Shown here: positions 12,385 to 24,940 of the stretch, piece by piece
Position numbering within the stretch: the stretch's first letter is position 1
Layout of the letters: each line of letters begins with the position of its first letter
Assembly (NCBI GenBank): GCA_028455995.1
Contig: JABELC010000003.1
Coordinates: 3,100,001 to 3,164,000 of the forward strand
DNA from: Scleromitrula shiraiana
Taxonomy: Eukaryota; Ascomycota; Leotiomycetes; Helotiales; Sclerotiniaceae
Direction: 5' to 3'
Length of the DNA: 64,000 nt
Program-made: the position numbers and the translations under genes
Notes under the pieces: model-generated
The model's input: only the letters and a program-made list of their open reading frames with translations
What the model was told of the DNA's origin: nothing
Databases searched by the model: none

Positions 12385-14618
12385 CTACTCGATTCTCTTC
12401 TTTCCTTCCTCAGCATTTGTATATTTCGTCGTACTCAAACCTCTCTCGTGTCGCGCCACCAACCCACCGATTACCTTATCCTTCCTCACATTATTTATTG
12501 CTTCAAGATAACCTTCCGTTGCCCACGGTCTCGGGTTAAGTCTAGGCCAGTTGACCTATTTTTTGAGTGGTTAGTTATTGATTCATACATATATAAATTA
12601 TGAGGGAAGTGGAAAGAGTAGGAGACTTACATATAACATGCCATTGCCAAAAATGAAATTTGCACACCAAGCTCCAACTACCAGCCAGAAGAGAACAAAG
12701 ATTCTCAATGGCAGAACTGTCGAGTTGGGTAGTCGAGGAGTGAACAGTCCAAGTAGGACGAAAAATACACTGAAAGCGAAGATGTAGGGTATACTTTGAA
12801 TGAGTAGCGGTCTCTGATCAGCGAAAATATATTGAGAGCCGATATTTGCATTGCTAGGTAGGTAATATCCGAGGAACAAGTCAAAAGCATCCTGCTTAGG
12901 GCCATCTAAGAAGTTGTTCCTGGCGTATCGAGTAATTGAGTTCTGCAAATCTTGAAGAGCACCAGCTTTAGTTCGGACGCCTGTGCGTGTAAAATCGGTC
13001 TTCAGGGCGCCGGTTCCAGAGTAAGACTTCGAAACTACGTCGGCATTATCGGCCCAAAGTTTGCGGAAAAGAACTTCAAACTCGGCATCAGCTGTGGTAA
13101 AACTTTCACCACGAGTGAGTACGCCAAGGTCGGTTAGTTGTCGGTTCAGTGTCCAACGGCCGAGCATACTTTGTACAACATTGGTTCGGTCGAGGCAATC
13201 CATACAGTTTGTGCGGACAACGCTAGTCTGGTGGTTGCGGACTTCAAGGCGTCCATCTATATCAGCTGGCATATCAACACCGCGGAAGTATTGTTGAACT
13301 TCCAAGGCCGAGTTCAACTGATCCAATAGTAATTGAGCTCGGTGCCATTTTAATCCTTTTGTTTCGTTATGAAAGTCAAAATAGACGTAGTGTAATCTAT
13401 CCATCTCCTGTCTTCGTCCGTTGGGCTCTACTACTCGAAATTTCTCATCGGTAATTTGATCTCTTTGCCTCTCCTCAACTGGTGCCGAAACCAATGTTTT
13501 AACCATTTGCTCATATGCCTCCTTCACTCTTTGTTCTCGACCTTTCTGATTCACCAAGTTCACCAAGTAATTATCGCCGTAGATACGAATCTGTTCGTCA
13601 AAATGGGCTCTGGCAGCTGAAACTGCGGTTTCTACTCCTCGAATTTGGAGCTTAGGTGTATAATGTAAAGTGTTGACCTCAGCCCAGTATACTGGGACAC
13701 TTCCTCTAGTCTGCACATACGATAGGATCTGTACCTCTTTGCCACTTGAACCACCAACCTTGCCATTTTGCATTCCAGCACCACCAGCAAACCCACCCAG
13801 GCCACTTGAGCTATCGTTGAGAACAATAATCTGCTCAGTCTCGTTGAAATTTGATACGTGCCCCTCCTCATCTATTCCTCTAGAAAAGTATCTCGTCCCC
13901 GCTCGAAACCTTGATCTCCGGGTGATCAATACCATCGTTAAAGGTGTAGATTTGATGCGTGTAGAAGCAATCTCGAGCATTCCAAACATGACCGGCAAGA
14001 TATATGGATCTACCCCTGGTTGTTGCCCATGCTGATGTCGAGAACCTGATGTTCGAAAGTCAATGAGATCTGACTGAATGAATCTGTTCCAAAAAAATCG
14101 CTGGTCTGCTCTCTTCCAGAGAGGTGCAGATGTATCTAATTGAGATTGTCGTTGGAAAGTATTGGTAATATCGGAAGAGTAGGAAAAGTACATCGGCCCA
14201 GATTTGATAAAAGCTTTAAGGAGGTTGAGGTATGTATCTTCATCTTGGTCGTGAAGTGATCGTTCTCGGAGAGGTAAGAACTCTGTTGCAATAACCTTGT
14301 ATATCATATGGCCCTTCAATCTTCCCATAGGTTGAGCCTTTGTAATAACGATAATGTACTTATCTAGCACGAAATCAGTTCCAGCTCCTGAAAAACGTTG
14401 CTTGTTGGTTTACCCAGCCGTAATTTAATTATTCCTAGTATGCCAGCAATGCTAGATACGCGCTTTCCTCCCAAGAGAGCTCCATCATTGAGTCGTAAAT
14501 CACCAGTTGGTCTGTCAATTACTAACGTTGGCGCGGAGGGAGAAGATGGCGAAGTGAATGCATAATGAGATGTTGAAGCATGAACGTTAATATCTCTGAA
14601 AGGTAAAGAACTTGCCAT
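12385..14618 (-). CDS. SAC1: SAC1 phosphoinositide phosphatase, three exons
   Basis: Sac1-type lipid phosphatase of about 702 residues; it removes phosphate from PtdIns(4)P and other monophosphoinositides at the ER/Golgi. Exons are 14618-14414, 14363-12631 and 12555-12385, with introns of 50 and 75 bp. The N-terminal Sac region carries the family run AGILGIIKLRLDKYIIVITK across intron 1. The catalytic CX5R motif is CMDCLDRT, with the cysteine near residue 455. Two hydrophobic helices near the C terminus (IPYIFAFSVFFVLLGLF and LPLRIFVLFWLVVGAW) would anchor it in the ER membrane. Its length fits fungal Sac1 (yeast is shorter, 623). I chose the ATG at 14618 (MASSLPFRD); an in-frame upstream codon at 14675 is possible. 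It is divergent from Rab5 with 666 bp between the start codons. Confidence 0.93.
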
Positions 14619-15284
14619 ATTGCAATGATTTATGCCAGAATTGAAGAAGGTTTGAATTTTTTTTATCTCATCCACGGCTTACTTATAAGGAGGACTTCAA
14701 TACAATGTTTTGTCGAGCTTGATAACCTACTATGTAATATACAGTAGTGGGTATAGCTGTCAATTCGGAGCTTGGAGCCTCATTACTGTATACTGGTATC
14801 TAAAATTAACGGGTACTTATTAGAATCAATAGAAACACACCTCTTATTCTGCTAATATATAGAAATATTACTAATCTATACACCCACGTTATCCTTTTGA
14901 TTCCGTGTTTCCGTGTTTCCGTGTTTCAATTGTACCAATTGAATAATAAGTCCTTCCTCTCCCAAAGGGTGACTCGACCATTAATTCATATTAATTCATA
15001 AAGCCACCCTCAAAGAAAAATGTTTCACGTGATTGGGTCGTTCTAATTATTTGTAAGTGATCCATCCGTCTGTGATCTATCGTCACTTCCAGGTCAAGCT
15101 GTATCTCAAGAAACCAAGATAACCTTTTAACCTTTCCTACCTCTTACCATTTTCTTTTCTGCTTCGTTCAACAAATTCTTCGACGGAATACGTAATTGTT
15201 TAAATACATACTGCAAGATAATAACATTTCCCTCAACGCTACACACGTTCATATTCCTTCATTAATTCTCATCTACAAACCAAC
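14619..15284. promoter_or_regulatory. Shared upstream region of SAC1 and Rab5
   Basis: A 666-bp interval between two divergent start codons, so it must contain both promoters. It holds three tandem TTCCGTGT units at 14901-14928, a duplicated ATTAATTCAT at about 14981-15001 and a CACGTGA E-box-like site near 15027. The pyrimidine-rich stretch at 15120-15180 just ahead of Rab5 is typical of a fungal transcription start region. No factor is assigned. Confidence 0.6.
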
Positions 15285-16275
15285 ATGGCTACTCGAGGTC
15301 CACCAGGCTCCCGTGCTGGAAACTCTAGATTTGCGCAATTTAAGTTGGTGTTACTTGGTAGGGAACATAGATGGTAATCTGCTATTTGAGGATATACTAA
15401 TTCTTTATAATAGGAGAGTCCGCAGTTGGAAAGGTATGAACATTTACTTGTTAAGTAAGCGTCACCACAAGTTCTAATGTATCAAACAGAGTTCGTTAGT
15501 TTTACGATTTGTTAAGGTATTTATCAACTTCATCTTGGGAAATGTTTCTCCTCAGCTAACACATCCTCCAGGATCAATTCGACGACTGTAAGTACTCTCT
15601 ACGCAATACTTTTACTGCTATCAAGATCCCATGGGCATACTGAACATGGATATCGATCTATAAACAGAGATAAAGTGGCTGATGATTGTCGCAGACCGTG
15701 AGAGTACTATTGGTGCCGCATTTTTAACACAGACGATATCACTCGACGAAAATACTACAGTGAAGTTTGAAATATGGGATACTGCTGGTCAAGAGAGATA
15801 TAAATCCCTTGCCCCCATGTACTACCGAAATGCCAACTGCGCTGTGGTAGTCTACGATATTACGCAAGCTGTATGTTTTCTCTACCGTTAGTCTATGACC
15901 AGCTACTAATATCTTGTAATATAGTCTTCATTGGATAAAGCCAAGTCGTGGGTTAAGGAACTTCAACGACAAGCGAACGAGAATATCATTATCGCCTTAG
16001 CCGGAAACAAGCTCGATTTAGTTACCGAACAACCAGATAAGCGTGCCATCAGCACTGAAGACGCCTCAGGGTATGCTAGGGAAGCCGGATTACTATTCTT
16101 CGAAACTTCAGCCAAGACCTCCGAGAATGTGAGAGAACTATTCACAGCCATTGCAAAGAAATTGCCATTAGACCAAGCCGGTCCGAGAAATCCACGAGCC
16201 GGCCCCCGAGGAGCTGGTGTCGATTTAAGGCCAGAGGCGCCTGGAACACAAGGGGCAGGAACATGCAACTGTTAG
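15285..16275 (+). CDS. Rab5-type small GTPase (Ypt5/Vps21), six exons
   Basis: Early-endosome Rab GTPase of 220 residues. Exons are 15285-15357, 15414-15433, 15490-15516, 15572-15587, 15695-15870 and 15925-16275; three of them are only 20, 27 and 16 bp. The joined reading shows LVLLGESAVGKSSLVLRF (P-loop), the switch I stretch DQFDDYRESTIGAAF, WDTAGQERYKSLAPMYYR (switch II), NKLD and ETSAKT, which are Rab5-subfamily motifs. It ends in GTCNC, a CXC prenylation signal for geranylgeranylation. Rab5 proteins control homotypic endosome fusion and vacuolar sorting. The start MATRGPPGSRAG is the first ATG and is directly followed by the conserved FAQFKLVLLG. It is divergent from SAC1, another phosphoinositide and membrane-traffic gene. 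Confidence 0.95.
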
Positions 16276-16916
16276 GGGATCTTGTGATATAAGGCGGGTG
16301 GATGGAGTATGGGACGTATTTGGGGGAAACAACCTTTGATACCAAGAATGAGCTGATGTCGAAGCATACTTCAAATAGTGTTCTTTTTATGGGATGTGGT
16401 TGGTTGGTTGGTTGGTTGGTTGGAGGTCACGGCATAATCATACATGTGGCCACTTCGATATTTACGGGGACAGTCTTTTTAATACCTGATGTCTTTTGAG
16501 TTCTCGTAGCAGGTTATTGATTTGCGGCAGATTTCTGCTTGCTAGGCGCGAGAGGGTCTTCGTTTTCTCTCTCTCTGATGAATTAGTTTATTCGGCATTT
16601 TGGGTTTGTACGATATGCAATAGAATAGTGCATTTAAATAATCTACGATTCCATGAGATCTAATGTAAGAAACTATTGAAATATATTGTTTGAGAGAAGA
16701 TATTAGAATGAGATTATAATTTATAACAATCCTTGGATATCTCTATTGAAGATGTGTTTGGCGTTGCCAATATCAATGATGCAGTTGGTCCGAGCTTTTT
16801 CTAGGAACTTGAGAAAGTGTTTTTATCCCCATACCAAATTATTGAAGTAGCACAAGACGCGCATTTCAACAATACCAATCTTTAAACAAATTACTCTTCG
16901 CTCAGCGCGGCCCGTC
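16276..16916. other. Intergenic between Rab5 and Mic60
   Basis: Head-to-tail spacer holding the Rab5 3' UTR and the Mic60 promoter. It includes a (TTGG)n run at about 16397-16424. No gene was seen. Confidence 0.5.
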
Positions 16917-19063
16917 ATGCTGCGAGCTTCTCTTCGATCGTCGAGGGCTTTTGGGCTCACGCCCAAAGTTGCTAGTCCTGGGCGTCAATGGAGGGCACAC
17001 GCTGGCCGAGTGATGTCGGATAACATGGTATGCAGCTTCCAGAGACCTTACTGAAGTCAATTGAACAGGGAATTGAAATCTAATACAATCCAATATCACA
17101 GAGAGGTTTTGCAGACAAAGCAAGCATACCAGATTCGAGACCAGTAGTACTTCCAGGATCCGCCAGTCCAGTCACATCTGAGCCATTACCCCAAGGTCCT
17201 ATAGTGACTGTGAACTCAGCTGCGCCAACCCCAGCTACTCCAACATCTACTACTATTCCTGCAGGAAATGTTCCTCTTACTCCTCCATCTCCAAATGCTC
17301 AAACACCTACTGGGCCACCACCACCTTCATCATCCCCTCCAACCCCCGCATCGAAACCGAGACCAAGACGGTTTTTTCCGCAAATTCTTCACCACTCTAT
17401 TCCTGCTCACTACGCTAGGATTCGGTGGAGGTGTTTACTATTCCCGGGTCAACGACAATTTCCATGATTTCTTTACGGAATATGTTCCATTTGGGGAGGA
17501 AGCTGTTCTCTATTTCGAGGAACAAGAATTCCGCAAAAGATTCCCATCAATCGCAAACCGAACTCCAAACCGACCTAGAGATACTGGCGAGCAAATCAGA
17601 ATACCTAGTCAAAGCGGAGTATCGTGGAGAGTGTCGGACGAGAATAGAGCATCTTCGGGACGCCACGCAAGCGCAGTGAAGGACAAGGCAAAGCCATCGG
17701 AAGCAGTTCAAACCCCCCACGACGCTAAACCAGCTGACAGAGTCAAGGCCGTTGAGGCAGCAAAGAAAGACGAACCTGCAGTCAAGAAAGCTCAAGCACC
17801 ACCTGCTAAACAACCCGAACCGGAGCCAACTAAATCGCCAAGAAACCCTGAAGTTAATGAGCCTTCTAGAGCTCCTCAGAAAATCACACAAATCGACCCC
17901 ATCAATATCGAGAATTCCAACGAGCCTGTGGTTCACGAATTGATCAAGATCATGAATGATATCATTCTAGTTGTTAACGCAGATAATTCTGATGCACGAT
18001 TCACATCCACAATAGATAAGGCCAAGGCAGATTTGAACAAAGTCGGAAGCAAAATTCTGGCTATGAAGGACGCTGCTTTGAAACAAGCTGACGAGAAGAT
18101 TCAAGCGTCGCACTCCGAGTTTGACCGCGCTGCCCTACAGCTAATGCAAAAGTTCAAGAACCAACAATTAGAACAAGAAACACAGTTCAGAGCCGAATAT
18201 GAAGCAGAACGCAAGAGAATCCAGGAGAATTACGAGCAAAAGCTTAAAGCAGAAATCGATCGCGCAAACGAGGTCAATGAACAGAAGCTCAAAAATCAAT
18301 TGATGGAGCAAGCCCTCGAGCTCAAGCGTGCATTCTTAGCTGATGTCAAGAATCGCGTCGAAGAAGAACGAGAAGGTCGGCTTGGCAAACTTTCTGATCT
18401 ATCCAATACTGTTAACGACCTCGAAAAGCTTACTGGAGATTGGAACTCTGTTATTGATGCAAATCTCAAAACGCAACAGCTTCATGTGGCTGTTGAGGCC
18501 GTCCGTGCTAACTTAGAAAGGTCTCAAATCCCACGACCTTTCACAAGAGAACTTGCAGCCTTGAAGGAGATTGCGTCCGATGATCCAGTCGTCAATGCAG
18601 CTATCGCATCCATCAAGCCTATCGCCTATCAACGTGGTATCCCAAGCTCAGCTGCACTCATTGATCGATTCCGTCGCGTTGCCTCTGAAGTTCGCAAGGC
18701 CTCATTGCTACCTGAGGAAGCTGGAGTAGCTAGTCATGCTTCAAGTTATGTGCTTAGCAAACTTCTCTTCAAGAAGAAGGGTTTGGCTACTGGTGATGAT
18801 GTCGAGAGTATCCTGACTAGGACGGAAACGTTACTTGAAGAAGGTGATCTCGATGGAGCGGCTAGGGAGATGAACGGTTTGAAGGGGTGGGCTAAGACTC
18901 TGAGCAAGGATTGGTTGGGCGAGGTCAGGAAGGTTCTTGAGGTTCAACAAGCTCTTGATGTAAGTTCTCTTTTCTCCTTTCCTCATCGCCTTGCGTAAAA
19001 ACTAACAATGTTTGCTAGATAATTGCAACAGAGGCCAGGCTCCAAAGTCTAAGAGTTGAATAG
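16917..19063 (+). CDS. MIC60: MICOS subunit Mic60/mitofilin, reading frame broken by one base
   Basis: Inner-membrane organiser of mitochondrial crista junctions. Exons are 16917-17027, 17102-18959 and 19019-19063. The product would be about 670 residues if the frame were intact. In order: an Arg/Ser-rich presequence (MLRASLRSSRAFGL), a Pro/Thr-rich linker, one membrane helix (TTLFLLTTLGFGGGVYYS), FHDFFTEYVPFGEEAV, a long Lys/Glu/Ala-rich coiled coil, and the mitofilin C-terminal domain (LDGAAREMNGLKGWAK to ARLQSLRVE). The upstream frame runs to about 17371 and the downstream frame begins there; they are offset by one base at a run of six T (17372-17377). No intron with acceptable signals explains the shift. 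It is either a homopolymer sequencing error or a real frameshift. Confidence 0.88.
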
Positions 19064-19481
19064 ACAAAAAAAATCAATAGTTGTTTTTTATCATTTTCTT
19101 TCCTTTTGTACAGCAGCTGTGATGATCACTCGATCAGTGTGTACGAATTAGAAAATTTAGATATGTTACGATGTGTATTTTACCCATTACTACTGATGAA
19201 CAGACACAATGTTGTCTTTTCATATTATGGTTCAAGGCTTCAAGCACTTAATTTGCTCTGATGTGATACAATGGATTCCAACTGTTGAACTTTTGAATGT
19301 CCGTTCAATTGAGGGAGACCCTATGTTATGAAATCTGGACATACTAAAGATACCCAGAACATCTCTATTGTTCTTATATTATTGGGCTGTTTGAACTGAT
19401 ACTCACACAACGAGAGGTTTATTACATTGTGTAAGTTGTGAATATAATTTGTCTATGTTTTTGTCCTCTATCCCCTTCAAT
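19064..19481. other. Convergent 3' intergenic region
   Basis: Between the 3' ends of Mic60 (+) and the MFS gene (-). T-rich and A-rich stretches just after 19063 probably serve 3' end formation. No gene was seen. Confidence 0.5.
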
Positions 19482-21559
19482 CTATTTGATTTTCTTCTCT
19501 CTAACAAGAAGCGAAACCAAAAACGCTGCCAACGAAAATCCCAATGAAACCGCATGACTCGCCTCTAAACTCTTCACATAAGCACCCACAACCATCCTCT
19601 TAACGTCCTTCTCCAAATCTCTCACACCCCCCACATTTTCCGTCACCTTCCTCACAAGGTCACCGTCTAATCCCAATCTTCCCAATGTAGATCCCAAACA
19701 ACTATTTAACACGCTTGCGCATAAAGCTACGCCAACTACCATCCCAATACTACCTGCTAAATACATGCCACCTGTTGCAATGCCCATTTCTTTCTTTTGT
19801 ACCGATGCAGTCAAGGCAATGAAAGCACATGCAGCGCTAATTCCGATACCAAACCCACCGGGGAAAATGTAAAAGGAGGAAAAGAGCGAGAGGGGCTCGG
19901 TATGCCACGTTAGGACGAGGAGTGTGTAGGAGAGAACGGAAGATAATGTTGAGAGAGTGAGCAGGGTTGTATACCGACCGGTTCTGGATTCGTTGTTAGT
20001 AAATTGTAAGATTAGAATATAGAATCTGTATCTCATATACCGTTGAATATACCAACCCGCTAACAAACCGCCGACAGTGTTGCCAAATACAGCGGGAAAG
20101 AGATGGAGCCCCGCTACCGTATTACTACTATCTTGAGTTACACGGAAGTATATAGGAACAGAGAACATCATCTATTTGCAAACGAGTTAGTTCATAGACT
20201 AGAAAGAAGACATATGCTATGAGCTTACTCCAACTTGTGCACCGGTCTGTAAAGCTAAAATAGCATATGGAGCTGCTACATCTCGTCGAACAACAAATGC
20301 AGGTGGAAAAACTGGCTCGATCGCATATTTGGTTTCGTATAAAACAAAAATAATACCGAGTATCACGGATCCAAATAAGAGGGTTATCACTATAGGATGA
20401 AACCATGGCAACGCTTGACCCCCAAGACTAAGGGAGCCTAGAAAACAAGTTACTGTTCCAGCAAGCATAAAAGCACCGCAAAAGTCGATACGCGCAAGTT
20501 TGGACCTTGCGTTCTCAGGTTTTTGTTGTTCATCGTTCGAAGATGGTTCTACTGGAAGCTTGATAGCTACAAGTATGATGGCAAGAAGAAGTAAAGGGCC
20601 TTGTCCAATAAATGACCTGTATTATATCGGTTAGTGAGGAGAGAGAGAATGAGTGCATAGTGCTTACCAGCGCCATCCTATAGTATCGGAAAGAAAACCA
20701 CCCAAGGGGCCACCAATGCTTCTTCCTATAGTCCCAATAGTATTCACATAACTTCTCCATGCCGCAACTTGGATAAGAGGTACGAGATCTAAATCGTATT
20801 AGGTTAAAACTTGCGAAATATTGGCTATGTAGATCTAAAACTTACCAGTAATCAAAACAGATACCATAACAGTCATACCTGCACCACCAAAACCTGCCAC
20901 TACCCTTCCCAATATCGTTTGCCACATTGCTTGAGAAACACCTCTATCATACTATCAGCTAAATATTCTAAACATCAAATATTCAACCTCTACCCACGTT
21001 AAAATGCACCCAGTAGCGAAGAGCGCATATGAAATCAAAAGGATGCTCTTTCGCCCATATATATCACTGAGTTTCCCCGTAACTGGTTGTACAGCACACA
21101 TAGCTAAAGTGTAGCTAGTAGTCAACCAACTCGCATCACCCAGAGCACCAAATTCAGAGGCGATGGTGCCATATGTAGCAAGTACGAGCATACCATCTGC
21201 GTAAGATATGAAAACACCTGGGAATAGTTAGCATTAAGATATAGAGCAAATAACGTGATAGGTTTAAGTAGGATATTACCAATAAGTAAGAGACTTATGA
21301 TGAGCATAGTTCCTTTGGAGATATTCTCAACTAGTGGATCCCCAGCAGTAGAAGTCTTGTTATGAGAACCAGATTCTACATCTGAAGGAAACTCTGTAGT
21401 CTTGTAATTGGGTGTCGAAGCCGCTGTATTGGGGGAGAGAAGAGAATCTGTTTCCAAATATGATTCTATCAAGTCGGTATCTTTATATGAAGCTCGCAAT
21501 TGGCTCGAATCATCTGTATATGCTGTATCTCGTTCGATGCCATAGCTGCTGCTAGCCAT
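19482..21559 (-). CDS. MFS drug/amino-acid transporter (DHA2, Vba-like), seven exons
   Basis: Major facilitator of about 579 residues. Exons on the minus strand are 21559-21280, 21217-20998, 20943-20846, 20788-20668, 20616-20229, 20171-20041 and 19983-19482; introns are 51-63 bp and the joined frame is open. A polar N terminus of about 90 residues is followed by some 13-14 hydrophobic segments. Motif A is GKLSDIYGRKSILL between helices 2 and 3, followed by GRVVAGFGGAGMTV and, late in the protein, the Gly-rich GGFGIGISAACAF. This pattern fits the 14-helix DHA2 family, which includes the yeast vacuolar basic amino acid transporters (Vba) and multidrug exporters. The substrate cannot be told from sequence. 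Intron 2 uses a weak GTGGGT donor. The gene is divergent from the sulfatase, with 887 bp between the starts. Confidence 0.88.
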
Positions 21560-22446
21560 CTTTCCACTGGTATCTACGATTCTTGTCCCTACCTCTAGAT
21601 TTCCTCCCTATTATTGGAGCCAGGTTGATAGGGATTTTGAAGAAACTAATAGTTAAAATTAAGCTTCTTTTGTGTTTTGAAGTATTTCTGACCAAGAAAT
21701 ACAACTACTTGCTTGGTACCTCGTCCACACGCAGGTCCAGGTGGCAGTGCCATTTTTTAGCCAACTACCTGAAGATAGTTTTGATTATATCCAATGACTC
21801 CCAGCTATTAATGGAAAAGTTTGACGAGATAAAGATATCACTTGCAAAGTTTTGAATTCATATAAATCTTATCGTTCCGATTTCTCCAGCAGTTTTGTTT
21901 GGGTGAAGAAGGAAGAAACAAGGGTTTCTTGACACCCCCCACAATGGTGAAAAAAGTTAGTCCAGGCACGCCATACGGAAAGGTATATAATGTGTTCTAT
22001 GCCGCTTTATCTAGACTATCATAAACGCATACCACTATAACGGTTGCCTTACCCCTATGAATGGGTAACAGGTTCTTTTATCTCAATTAAAACAGCGTGA
22101 ATAGATCTCCATTTCAGGAAGAATACATGGGAATATCCTCCCCACTATGAGGTTGTGACTCGTAAGCCGTGTGTACATGGCGGATCTAAGATTTAATATC
22201 CACCTTGACCCATACAAAGATCGCTGCATTCATTGTCACGTAAAATGGGGTGGCTACGTAGTGCAGTGATAGTACCGGTAGAGTAGGTGGGTGTCTTGTT
22301 GACAAAATTCAACCCCCAAGTATTCGTCTTTCATCAGCTAACGCCATTGATACTCATCCAAAAATATGAGGATTCGACATCATTGGGGCTAGTACAGATA
22401 CCATCATCAACTCCAATAGTTACATAACGGTAAGCAGCTACTCGAG
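21560..22446. promoter_or_regulatory. Shared upstream region of MFS transporter and sulfatase
   Basis: An 887-bp interval between divergent start codons. It must hold both promoters. No clear operator or repeat was recognised. A 90-codon frame at 21583-21855 has no support. Confidence 0.45.
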
Positions 22447-24449
22447 ATGAAATTATCCTCGACATTCGTTTGTTTAGGACTTGTCTCAATTGGTTCTTCT
22501 AAGCAAGTTCCCATCCAAGAAGAGAATGATGGAAGACCTAACATCGTGGTTGTTTTAACGGACGATCAAGATTTACATATGCAATCTGTAGATTATATGC
22601 CGTTATTGAAGAAGCATATCATAGACCGTGGAACATTTTTCAAACGACATTATTGCACAACTGCTATATGTTGTCCATCGCGTGTGACATTATGGACTGG
22701 TAGAAATGCACATAACACTAACGTGACGGATGTGGTTCCCCCTTATGGTCAGTATTCTGAATAATGGACACGTAGAAAGTAGCGCGAACGATGGCTGATG
22801 GATATAAATAGGAGGGTATCAAAAATTCATATCAGAAGGTTTTAATCATGCATACCTTCCAGTGTGGCTCCAAGATGCCGGTTATAGCACATACTACACG
22901 GGAAAGCTATTCAATCACCATAGTGTTGATAATTGGAATAATCCACATCCAGCAGGATGGACATCTTCCGATTTCCTTCTTGATCCTTTCACATATAGAT
23001 ATCTCAATGCGACATTTCAAAGGAATGAGCATCCTCCGGTCAGCCACGAGGGTGAATACTCAACGGATGTTCTCGCTGATAAAGCATACGGATTGCTTGA
23101 TGAAGGAGTGAAATCTGGGAAGCCATTCTTCTTGGTTGCTGCTCCAATTGCTCCTCATTCGAATGTTGATCCTAGCACATTCAAGCCAGGGGAAGGAATT
23201 CTGATGACTCCCCCGATTCCTGCTGAGAGACACAAGCACTTGTTTCCCGATGCGAAAGTTCCCAGAAATGCCAACTTTAACCCTGACAAAGTGAGTCACG
23301 TATATTGTAGGTTGATTATTTTGAATATAAAGAAGTTAATTTTCGGTATAGCCGAGCGGAGCATCATGGGTAAAGCATCTTACTCAACTCACGGACGAGG
23401 TAATTACCTACAATGATGAGTTTTATCGAGCTCGTCTCCAAACACTCCAAGCTGTCGATGAACTCATTGAAGGTCTTGTGGAAAGATTGTTGGATCATGG
23501 TATCTTAGACAACACATATTTTATATTCTCCACCGACAATGGATATCACATCTCACAACATCGGCTAAATCCAGGAAAAGAATGTGGATTCGAGGAAGAT
23601 ATCAACATACCGCTTGTAATTCGTGGTCCTGGTGTCCCGGAAGGGGAGGAAACTAATATTGTTACCGCACATATCGACCTCGCACCTACGATATTAAAAA
23701 TAGCAAACGGTGATTGGAAAAGAAAGGATTTTGATGGCAGTGCCATACCACTTGAGTCCAAAGGATTGAAAGCAGCGGAAATGACAAGACAGGAACATGT
23801 GAATGTTGAATTTTGGGGAAAGTCGCTTCCGGAAGGCATTCATAGATTTTCTTTGGATGATGGCAAAATTGGTATGTAATTTCATTCCTGAATTTTGACT
23901 GGTTTTTGACCATTTAATTCAAGTTTACTATGGATCGAACAATACATATAAGGCTCTTCGTCTGATCAGCGATAAGTACAACCTCTACTATTCAGTTTGG
24001 TGTACCAACGAACACGAGCTATACAATCTAAATGTAGGCCCTCGACACAATCCAACCTTATACTATTCATTCCATTCTAACAAATCACACAGACTGACCC
24101 TTATCAAACTCAGAATATATACCCATTCGCCACATCCCCATCTCCATTTTCCTCTGCCCTTCCTTCCCTCTCTCTCCTCATACCCCGTCTCAACGCTCTC
24201 CTCATGGTAACCAAATCGTGCAAAGGTCAATCATGTATCAAACCCTGGTCTGTAATTCATCCAGCAGGCGACGTACACACGCTTGAGGATGCATTGTCCT
24301 CACGGTTTGATGGATTTTATTTAGATGAGTCGATTTGGGAAGAGAGGCGGGTAAGCTTTGAAAGATGCGAGTTGGGATATATTGTGGAGAGTGAGGGACC
24401 AATGGAAGTGGGTGTATTTGGAGATACAGAGGAAAAATGGGAATTGTGA
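22447..24449 (+). CDS. Secreted sulfatase (arylsulfatase / GlcNAc-6-sulfatase type), five exons
   Basis: A type I sulfatase of about 588 residues that would hydrolyse sulfate esters. Exons are 22447-22747, 22812-23290, 23352-23871, 23924-24033 and 24093-24449. It opens with a signal peptide (MKLSSTFVCLGLVSIGSS). The metal-binding region is NIVVVLTDDQD, the formylglycine site is C75-C-P-S-R (CCPSRVTLWTGR), and later blocks are GYSTYYTGKLFN, FLVAAPIAPHS and IFSTDNGYHISQHR, the second metal and substrate site. Similarity is highest in my reading to the glucosamine-6-sulfatase/arylsulfatase group with the LTDDQD start. The C-terminal exon is family-typical (CKGQSCIKPW). It is probably secreted and may be a sulfur-scavenging enzyme. 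The substrate is not determinable here. The partner gene across the promoter is an MFS transporter. Confidence 0.9.
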
Positions 24450-24940
24450 TATCTCATCATGTTTGGCAGATTTGGGGAAGTGGAATCGTTTAGGACTTGG
24501 ATTGGATATATACGAAAATGGCGTGTTATTCATTGCCTACAGACGGAAATAGCATACTCATATATTAAATAAAGTCTACATATGTATAGCATGCCTCAGA
24601 CAAGATGTGGAAACAAAAACTATTAAAGCAAGTAGAATTTTTACGGAATGAAAAGAGAAGAGAATAATAAGCTCAAAACATCATAGCAAGTTTACATTGA
24701 GTTTATATGGGAATATTCTAGAGAATGAGACGAGAATGACTAAAGGATGACTAAAGGTTATCTTGAGAGTGATTAGACGATGAAATGGGAGTGAGATGAA
24801 CTTATGTTATTAAAAGACAACATACTAGTAACAGAAACAAATCAAGATTCGCAAAGACTTTAATTAAGAAATCTAAATACTGCGTTCAGGACCCAAAAAA
24901 ATAAAAGGTCATTCCTCAACCCGCAGTCTTTTACACCCCC
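24450..24940. other. Convergent 3' intergenic region
   Basis: A roughly 490-bp A-rich spacer between the sulfatase and the minus-strand hypothetical gene. It carries several AGAATGA/GACTAAAGG repeats near 24720-24770. No gene was seen. Confidence 0.5.

Noticed and set aside
17102..17380. An intron that would restore the MIC60 frame
   Set aside because: The possible GT...AG pairs in the linker are too short, lack consensus donors, or do not change the frame by one base.
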